Assembly: GCF_050624435.1 (NCBI RefSeq)
Contig: NC_134539.1
Location: 118,961,525 to 119,025,524 of the forward strand
Source: Tenrec ecaudatus
Lineage: Eukaryota; Chordata; Mammalia; Afrosoricida; Tenrecidae
DNA: 64,000 bases
Direction of reading: 5' to 3'
How positions within the stretch are numbered: position 1 is the stretch's first letter; each line of letters starts with the position of its first letter. Below the pieces are notes generated by a model that had not been told where the DNA came from, ran no database searches, and saw only the letters and a program-made list of their open reading frames with translations. Shown here piece by piece: positions 56,532 to 64,000 of the stretch. A program made the position numbers and the translations under genes.

Positions 56532-59500
56532 CTGGGAAGAAAGGAGAACGATCGCAAACTGAGTCATCTGTAGCAAATGGGGTGGGGCCCCACATTTTCC
56601 GGCCCTTCAGATTCCCCACCGAACCCAGGCTGGCCTTCATTTCTCTCGGCTGAAGTCAGTTTGGGGCCAGTGTCCTCTCTAAGGCTTCTCTCAGCCTCTC
56701 TTTATGTCTTGTGGGAGTGTCCTTGGGCGACCTTCTTGCTTTCTCCTTCTTTCCCTGCCCTCTTGGGCACTAGAGCATCTCCTGCTCGCTTCTGGTTGCT
56801 GGTGAAGTCCCCCGTTGCCCCTTCTCTGGGAAGGTGGGAGGCACAGACTGCCTTCCTGGATTCTCATTCAACTGGCTGCTTCCCTGGCCTTTGCAGACCC
56901 CCATCACCCCAACAGGAGGGCTTGGCACTTACATGACCCCTGGCCTGGAGCACCCACTGCTGGTTTCGTAGTAACTTGCCATGAAGACACACCGGATTTT
57001 TCGGGGGGTGTAAGACAAGCAGCAGTCAGAGGGACGGTGGAAGTGCAAGCCTGTACAAAGAAGCGAGCTCTATAAGGGCAAAGTCTTTTTGAGAAGCAGC
57101 CCAACAATTGTTTCCTGCATTCCTTGAGTGCTGGGGAGGGTGAGAAGGTGTCAGACATGGGAGGGGCGTTTCCCCTCTTCTCTACCCCCACAGACTGGCA
57201 TCTCCCTGCATCACACCCTCCCCAGGGCTGAGCAGGGTGGCTGAGGGCACAGAGGGTGGCCACACCAGATCCAGGACTGAGCCTCCTTCCAGGAGAGGAA
57301 TGGCCTGCTGCTTGCAGGAGACATTGGAGAGCAAACTCTATCCCGAGTTAGCAGAAGCAGGGGCAGCAGGTGGGAGTAGAGGAGGCATCTGTGGGGGAGG
57401 GGACCACCCTGATCTCATAGCGATGTTCTCATCCCAGTTCCTCCACCTCTTCTTCCCCCACCCCCTGTAAATGGACCAATGCCATACAGCAAATTTGTAT
57501 ACATCGGCTGCTTTTTAAAATATACCATGATGTGGAAGAAGCACAACAGCCTGTGTGACCATGAGGAGTCGGAAGGATCAGTTATCAGGTATCAAAGAAC
57601 AAAAAATATCATTGTAAATAAGGGAGAGTGCAGAGTGGGGACCCAAAGCCCATCTGTAGGTAACAGGACACCCCCTTACAAAAGGATTGCAGGGAGGAGA
57701 GGAGCCAGTTAGTGGGCAGTGTAGCAACAATGAAACATATAACTTTCCTCTAGTTCTTCCCCCCCCCTCTAGTTCTTAAATGCTTCCTCCCCCCTCCACT
57801 ATCATGATTCCACTTCTGCCTTAAAAATCTGGCTAGACCAGAGGATGTACACTGGTACAGATAGCAACTGGAAACACAGGGAATCTAGGACAGATGATCC
57901 CTTCAGGACCAGTGGTGAGAGTGGTGATACTGGAGGGTGAAGGGAAGGTGGGGTAGAAAGGGGAACCGATTACAAGGATTTATATATAACCTCCTCTCTG
58001 GGGGAGGAACAATAGAAAAGTGGTTGAAGGGAGACATCAGACATTGTAAGACATGACAAAATAATATTAATTTATAAATTATCCAGGGTTCATGAGGGAG
58101 GGAGGAGCGGGGAGGAGGGGGAAAATGAGGAGCTGATACCAAGGGCTTAAGTGGAGAGAAAATATTTTGAGAGTAATGGAGGGCAACAAATATACAAATG
58201 TGCTCGGCACAATGGATGTATGTATGGATTGTGATAAGAACTGTATGAGCCCCCAATAAAATCATTTAAAATATACCATGATGAATATTTACCATGTTGA
58301 ATAATTCCTGGAGGGCCAAACCTGTCCTGTAGCGTGGGTTCTAGTTCTGTACCTGGAAGAGACAGATAGGGGAGAGGAATCAGTGGGAGGCAGCGCTAGC
58401 TCAGCATCTCCACCCACCCGCTCCAGTGACGCTGGCCCACCTGCCACCTGGTTGGAGTCCAGACCTGCCTCCAGGGCCATTGCTTCCGTGAGGGCCCTGG
58501 GACTCTTCAGGGGCTTTGACAATGTAAGTGACAAGGGAAACATTCTATGGACTCAGAGACAAGCTACAAATTCAACACGAATCAACGAGTCAAATGTCTA
58601 CATGGTGTGACGCAGCCCACAACCCTTACTGCATATTTCCAGAATCCAAAGGGTTCTGAAAACACAAAGTGTGTTCATTTGCTCACTTGGTGGCAGAGCA
58701 TGAGTTGATATGACCTCATCCGGTGACACGATGCCACCTGAAGTATGACTGTGTGGTGGAGTTCGCAACAACACCACCAACAGCAACCAATCAAACTGTA
58801 AACGATCTCATCTTTTCACAGCTCTGTCCGAAGTAGGTCACATTAACTTAACCCCTCACTATGCGATCTTGAACAAGTGATTTTACCTTCCCTTGCCTGA
58901 GTTTTCTGATTTTATAATTGAGTATAATTATTATTCTGCAAACCTATATAAAACTGCTGGGTCTTTCTAAATCTATACAAATAGAGACTTTGTATCATTC
59001 GGCCGATTAGCTACTCCACATGGGCTATGAGTAGCATTCAACACGTTAATGACTATAAAACCGTACCTATGTAGACATTGATGTAAATATAAACATAGAT
59101 TAGAATATAAATGGAATGGTTAGGTGACTCTGGTGAGTCACTTGCCTGGCAGCCCATTTTCTCTCCACAAGGACAGTTTTAGGAGTCCTGTTGGCGCTGT
59201 AGTCAAGGTTGGCGGTTCAAACCCACCAGATGCTCCACGGGGAAACGCTGGGGCAGTCTGCTTCTGTAACTATTCAGCCGTGACACCCAATGCAGCAGCG
59301 TCATGCTGTCCTGTCGTGTCATCATGAGTCGGCATGGCTTCAACAACAGTGGTTGTGGTCTGGGTGTGTGACACACACATGCACATGCACTGTCGTCCAG
59401 TTGATTTAGACTCATGGCGACCCTACAGGACATGGTAGAACGGCCCCTGTGGGTTTCCCAGATTGTAACCCTACGGGAGTAGAACCTGATCTTTCTCTAG

Positions 59501-60009
59501 TGTTGCTGCCAGGGATTTCAAAATTTGTCACCAACTCGTAAGCACTATGCCATCAGGACTACCTTTGGTATATGAGACCGTAAATAACAGCTCTGACTTT
59601 ATAGGATTCTATGATTGTCTCAACACATTCAAATGTTTACTGTAGTTCTTGTCCTCTAAGAGTTCATTCACTGGGAGGAGGCATCCAACATGTTGGTTCT
59701 AGAGAAAGAAATGATTGTTTCTATTGGGACCAATAGTTTCTAAAGATCTTTCCCCAAAATTCTACAGCAAGAAGCAGAGGGAATACACCCTACCACTGCT
59801 TTTCGGTGAATCTCACAACCGTGTCTGAGACAGAGAGCTGTCTCAGGAGACACGGATGTCTCTCCATATCATCTCCCCGACCCTGTGCATCGCCCCAGGC
59901 CTGGACACACAGAAGACTCTTGGGACTTACCAAGATCAGTGATCCGGAACGGGGATCCAAAGTCAACCGCCAAGCTGAGGAAACACAGGATAGCCGTGGA
60001 GACCTTCAT
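56387..60009 (-). CDS. CCL15/CCL23-type six-cysteine chemokine, gene B (four exons)
   Basis: Paralogue of gene A and positional counterpart of human CCL23. The coding parts are exon 1 60009-59931, exon 2 58352-58293, exon 3 57050-56933 and exon 4 56531-56387; phases 1, 1 and 2; 133 residues. The signal peptide starts MKVSTAILCFLSLAVDFG. Exon 2 encodes TELEPTLQDRFGPPGIIQH. Exon 3 has SDCCLSYTPRKIRC, then SYYETSSGCSRPGV. Exon 4 has KRGKEVCANP, the sixth cysteine in VQDCMNGL and an extended charged tail ending SRIAMKM, slightly longer than gene A. A good TATA box sits at 60081-60090, about 72 nt before the start codon. An L1 body begins 25 nt past the exon 2 donor, inside intron 2. Expected role: CCR1-directed attraction of monocytes and other leukocytes. 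Confidence 0.9.
56933..57050 (-). CDS. Gene B exon 3 (CC motif and extra cysteine)
   Basis: 118 nt between a TTTGTACAG acceptor and a GTAAGT donor; nearly identical to gene A exon 3. Confidence 0.93.
57533..58267 (+). mobile_element. 5'-truncated L1 in gene B intron 2
   Basis: 735 bp of L1 3' end flanked by a perfect 16-bp target duplication AAAATATACCATGATG (57517-57532 and 58268-58283). The homologous site in gene A is empty. Confidence 0.85.
58293..58352 (-). CDS. Gene B exon 2 (extra N-terminal exon)
   Basis: 60 nt between a TCTCTTCCAG acceptor and a GTAAAT donor, same length and phase as in gene A but with a different peptide (TELEPTLQDRFGPPGIIQH). Confidence 0.8.
59181..59358 (+). mobile_element. 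AfroSINE in gene B intron 1
   Basis: AGGAGTCCTGTTGGCGCTGT head, TCATGAGTCGGCATGGCTTC tail; counterpart of 48030-48212. Confidence 0.75.
59391..59565 (-). mobile_element. AfroSINE in gene B intron 1
   Basis: TCATGGCGACCCTACAGGAC and AGCACTATGCCATCAGGACT; counterpart of 48218-48425. Confidence 0.75.
59931..60009 (-). CDS. Gene B exon 1
   Basis: 79 nt from ATG to a GTAAGT donor; 26 codons plus one base. It encodes the signal peptide and GSPFRITDL. Confidence 0.9.
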
Positions 60010-60080
60010 CCTTCTGGGGACAAGAAGAGATGGCGTGAAGCTTCCTGCGCTTCCTCTCTCTAACCTCAGCTCTGTCCCTG

Positions 60081-60090
60081 TATTTATAAG
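60081..60090 (-). promoter_or_regulatory. Gene B TATA box
   Basis: CTTATAAATA on the minus strand 72-81 nt before the ATG. The surrounding sequence is shared with gene A, where this core is not preserved. Confidence 0.65.
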
Positions 60091-60890
60091 AAGAGAAGGG
60101 TCAAGAAGTCACAGGGTAGAAAGCAGGGGAAAGGCCAGAATACTAGTCTTGGTTAAACAATAGTCCACATTCTACTTCTGAAAAGGAGAAGAAGGTTGGG
60201 AGTTTAACAGGAAATAGAAGATAATTTGGGGTTTTCCTAACTGTCCCAATGAATACAGACAGAATAATTTTTTAAAGAAGTATACTTCCCTCTAGGAGAT
60301 TAATTTTATCTGCTGTAAGTTATTCTCCATGAGAAAACCATGTGCAACCCATGCAGGTGGGGGGGTGGTGGTGGTGGTGGAGGAGAGCTTCTCAGCTTTT
60401 CTGGCTTGGGAATGGAACTTCCTACACACTCTCTTATGTCCATTTGCCTCTTCCTTCTTGCAGTTGGGGAGCTGGCGAGGCCCAAGACTAGGGTCTGGGA
60501 GATCTTCCTAGGCACTGATGGTCCTAAGTACTCCCAAGCCATCCTAGGCATTTTAGTGCCCAAATAATCTATAATCAGAAGTGATGGCCAAAGGGAACCC
60601 TTCAACATCATGGTCATGAGATTCCTCCTGCAGAATCTACTAGTAGCTTCTCATGGCCTGGGGGCTCAGTGCCCACGTTCTTGACTGAATGCAGAAGGCC
60701 GTCAGAAGGGGCCTTTCTTTACACACAGCACCACTATTTTCCAGGGATGGCATTTTAATGTCGAACACATTTAACAACTGACATTTATTAATGTAGATTT
60801 ACAAGGTTTTCGTTTTTGGAATATCTAGATGGAGCCCATATATGTGTGTATGTATATATATAGGAATATCTATACGGAGCATATCTACAT

Positions 60891-61078
60891 GGAGCCCTGG
60901 TGGTGTAACAATGAAGCGCTCAGCTGCTAACCCAAAGGTGGGTGGTTTGAAGCCACCCCTCAGTGGCTCCACAGGAGGAAGACCAGAGATGGCTTCTGTA
61001 ACGATTAGAGCCTGGAGACCCTGCGGTGTTGTTCTGTCCCATCACCGTCCTCATCAACCCACTGACATCCAACAGCCA
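60891..61078 (+). mobile_element. AfroSINE upstream of gene B
   Basis: Near-consensus head TGGAGCCCTGGTGGTGTAAC; tail with CCCACTGACATCCAACAGCC. Confidence 0.8.
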
Positions 61079-61696
61079 CAAAGAATGAATTGTTCCTGTC
61101 AGACAGGGCTTCCTACTAATCCCTCAGCTCTCAACGCTGAAATTCTTCTAGGAAGATTCTCAGACTCGTCTTCCCTCCTGGCTTGGTGACTTCCCTCATG
61201 GCTGGATGACTGTGTTGAGTACCTCCACAGCATTTACACATAATTCTGTTATTGTATCTGTAACAGCACCCGTTAGACTCTATCTTCAATGCTTGGTTGC
61301 TTATCAGTTATTTCCCCAATCAGGTCTCTGAATGACACAGGATACTCTTGACTACTATTGGGGGCGGGGGGGGGGGTGTTGGTGGTTCACAGTGCGGCAA
61401 AATGAAGTCTGGGCGATCTACTTTCTTAAGATTACAGTCATTGAGAAACCCATAGAGTGTGGTTCTACTCTAAAACACATAGGATATCCAAGAATTCAAC
61501 ACGGCAGGAACAAGATGTTTTCTTTTAAGGGAGGGGGTCAGTTACACTGTCCTCTATTGACTTTCTTTCTCCCTAAGAATTCTTGCCTAAAAATTCGGAA
61601 GCACATGGCAGATATGCAATGCTTTGAGACATGCTTTTTTCTTGTGACTCAGGCCATAGGTTGAGCGGCTATAGAATTTGCTATAAAAATCTGGGA

Positions 61697-61808
61697 AAGC
61701 AAACGTTTGAAAACGATGATGGCAACAAATGTACAAATGTGATCGACACAATGGATGGATGGATGGATTGTGATAAGAGTTGTCCGAGCCCCCCAACAAT
61801 TATTTAAA
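61697..61808 (+). mobile_element. Short L1 3' end
   Basis: About 110 bp ending AGCCCCCCAACAATTATTTAAAA, flanked by AATCTGGGAA on both sides. Confidence 0.65.
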
Positions 61809-61819
61809 AGAATCTGGGA

Positions 61820-62755
61820 AGCATTAAGAGTGAAATTATGTCAGACCTGTTCGAGCAGACCCAGATAATTGGTCACCGAGATCATCCCATTATCGATAAT
61901 ATGCTGACCTAGCAAGCCTATTGGTCATATATGCAAATTAAAAAAATCCTGCCCTTTTCATTTCATTCACGAGAGTACTATTTGTGACTCACCAGAAGGA
62001 TTTCACAACGAATGGACCCACACTTGCAGTTTGGAAGCAAACAAATAAAAGTCTCACTGATCTAAGATAACTTCCTCTTTCTCTAGAGAAATATCATTGC
62101 TTTAATGTCATGACATGCAAGGAGAAAACATTGTGCAAGTTTTTACTGTATAAAGAGGGCATAGTTCATTCATATTTTTTTTTACCAGAATCTCCATCAT
62201 CTAGCACTAGTCACTATGCCAACAGAGGTACACTGGGATTTATTAATTTTATGAGATTTTTACCATGAATAAAAACCCTCACAATTCTTTTCCATTTATT
62301 TTAATATTCTTGTTAAGCTGTGCTTCGTAGAATGGTTGATAAATATAAAATTCCTTTAGCCGTGAGTGTTGAGTATGTGATCTTATTTCACATTGATCAA
62401 AGTTGTCCATGCTGGACTCATAAAGATGTTGTGCATTATTTAGGATAAGAAAAAATGTGATTTCAGGAGCCCTCTTCCTGCTTAGAAAGGCAAATTACTG
62501 TTGACTATAAAGTTCAGAATAGTATGATAGCTATTGGTTAACCAGTGATTCATGGAACCTCATTTTGCTAAGGCAAAACATTGGCCACAGAGTCATAAAA
62601 CTTCATATGTGCCAAAGGAAGTCAATATTTAATATTTAAACTATCTTTTAATATTTAATATCAATATTTTAATATTTAAACAATCTGTTAATAGTTAAAT
62701 GATCTTTTCTGCCTCTTAACTGGTTTAAGTACATAGAATCAGAGCAGCATCAACC

Positions 62756-62802
<47 letters not shown>

Positions 62803-63184
62803 TCAACAGGGCTGATTGGACCCTCATTGGGCTGTTTTCTTGTAACAGGCAAATACGATTAAAACAGTCTTTATTTTATTGGGAAATGCAAAAAACAAAA
62901 TTAGCACAGTTCTAATTTCATAAAATGACAGACTAATTTTGTTTTTCAAAGAAATAAAATGGTGTTTATCATTTTTATTTTATTTATTTTTCAGCTTCAA
63001 GTAGTTATTTATTTTTAAAACATTTCATCTCTCTAGAATAATTACATTGGTACTAAATTTCTTTTAAAATTTATTTATTTATTTTGGTGTTTATCATTTT
63101 CAAAAGTTTTAATCTCCATCCTTGCTGCTGAAAAATTACTCGTTATGTCACCCTTTAAAAAGAAATATTATTTTACTTATTTAT
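61820..63184. other. AT-rich flank, no gene seen
   Basis: Only the GA microsatellite and T/A-rich tracts such as repeated TTATTTATTTATTTTTCAGC-like stretches; no exon of the next chemokine is visible. Confidence 0.45.
62759..62801. repeat. (GA)n microsatellite
   Basis: About 21 GA units in AT-rich flank. Confidence 0.95.
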
Positions 63185-63835
63185 TTTAAAATAAAATTTT
63201 GTTGGGGGCTCTTAGAGCTCTTATAACTATCCATACATCAATTGTATCAAGCATATTTGTACATATGTAGTCACCATCACTTTCTGAACATTTTCTTTGT
63301 TTGAGCCCTTGGCATTAACTCCTCTTTTTTCCCTCCTTTCCCCCACCCTCCTACTCTTGTGGATCCTTGATAATTATAAATCATTATTATTTTTATATCT
63401 TACATGACAAATGTCTCCCTTCACTCATGTTTCTGTTGTTTGTCCTCTTTGACGGGTGTATGTGTGGGGTTATATGTAGATCACTGTCACAGTTTTCTCA
63501 TTTTCTCCCCCTTTCCCCCCTACCCTCTTGGTATTGCTACTCCCATTTCTGTTCCTGAGCGGCTTATCTGTCCTGGATTCCATGTGTGGAGACCTCTTGT
63601 CTATACCAGTGTACATGTCCCTGTCCAGTCGGATTTTTAAGGTAGAACTGGGGTTGTGATATTGAAGGTGAGGAAGCCTCAAGGAACCAGAGGAATATTG
63701 CGTGCTTCATCAGTGCTATACTGCATCCTGGCTGACTCGTCCCTTCCTCCTGACCCTTCTGTGAGAGGATGTCCAATGGTCTACAGATGGGTTTTGGGTC
63801 TCCACTATGACCTCCCTTGTTCTAAAAATAAATTT
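63185..63835 (-). mobile_element. L1 3' region, antisense
   Basis: Starts GGGGGCTCTTAGAGCTCTTATAAC and continues through CCTTGATAATTATAAATC to the GTCTACAGATGGGTTTTGGG block in the family order. Confidence 0.7.
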
Positions 63836-64000
63836 TAGGGTATTCAAATAATGTATGTTTGAAAAACTGAATTATGGTGGGGTTTTTTGTTTTGTTTTGC
63901 AATTTTTAAAAACTGTGCTACCCAGGAATCATTATCTTCTTCTTTTTTTTTTTTAGTGAATCACAGTTTTAATGGCCAGCTTCATGCTTGCTCTCAGCGG

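Larger units (their letters stand above)
55770..60260 (-). repeat. Segmental duplication unit, copy 2 (gene B)
   Basis: Direct repeat of 43630-49150 about 12 kb away. Copy-specific insertion: L1 at 57533. Confidence 0.85.

Noticed and set aside
60260-64000. Search for a CCL18, CCL3 or CCL4 exon to the right of gene B
   Set aside because: No CC-motif or CANP/CADP-like exon on either strand by eye.

Overview
The window is mammalian genomic DNA and, by its repeats, almost certainly from an afrotherian, most likely a tenrec such as Echinops. Three repeat groups point there: dozens of AfroSINE copies (tRNA-like head beginning GGAGCCCTGGTGG, tail resembling GAGTCGGAATCGACTCGATGGC), RTE/BovB-type LINE fragments of the afrotherian kind, and three short SPIN hAT transposons, a horizontally acquired family known from tenrec but few other mammals. 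The species call is inference. The families are recognised by eye, not by a database search.

The functional content is a CC-chemokine (MIP-group) cluster transcribed entirely from the minus strand. From left to right it holds CCL16 (start codon 20493, stop 17417), CCL14 (30163 to 25932), a six-cysteine CCL15/CCL23-type gene here called A (48915 to 44942), an orphan first exon with a TATA box but no start codon (53343-53418), and a second CCL15/CCL23-type gene B (60009 to 56387). Order and orientation match the human block CCL16-CCL14-CCL15-CCL23. CCL16 and CCL14 have three exons. A and B have four, with the extra 60-nt exon 2 typical of the CCL15/CCL23 branch. All splice phases close and give proteins of 102, 96, 125 and 133 residues. 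All are predicted secreted attractants of leukocytes through CCR1-type receptors.

Layout: 1-17.3 kb is repeat-rich with no recognised functional gene; it carries a CFL2-derived pseudogene at 4.4-4.8 kb, nested L1/LTR insertions and a SPIN inside a SINE. 17.4-20.5 kb is CCL16, followed upstream by a solo ERVK-type LTR in the same orientation (21.3-21.9 kb). 25.9-30.2 kb is CCL14. 31-43.6 kb is a LINE-dominated desert (L1, RTE, old L1M). 43.6-49 kb and 55.8-60.2 kb are the two halves of a segmental duplication carrying A and B. 60.2-64 kb is AT-rich flank ending in an L1 3' region.

The most interesting signals are the patchwork similarity between A and B (near-identical blocks beside strongly diverged exons, with a break exactly at exon 2), the orphan chemokine promoter plus exon 1, an L1 inserted 25 nt from a splice donor of B, and the LTR upstream of CCL16. 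I saw no CRISPR array, operon or other novel system.
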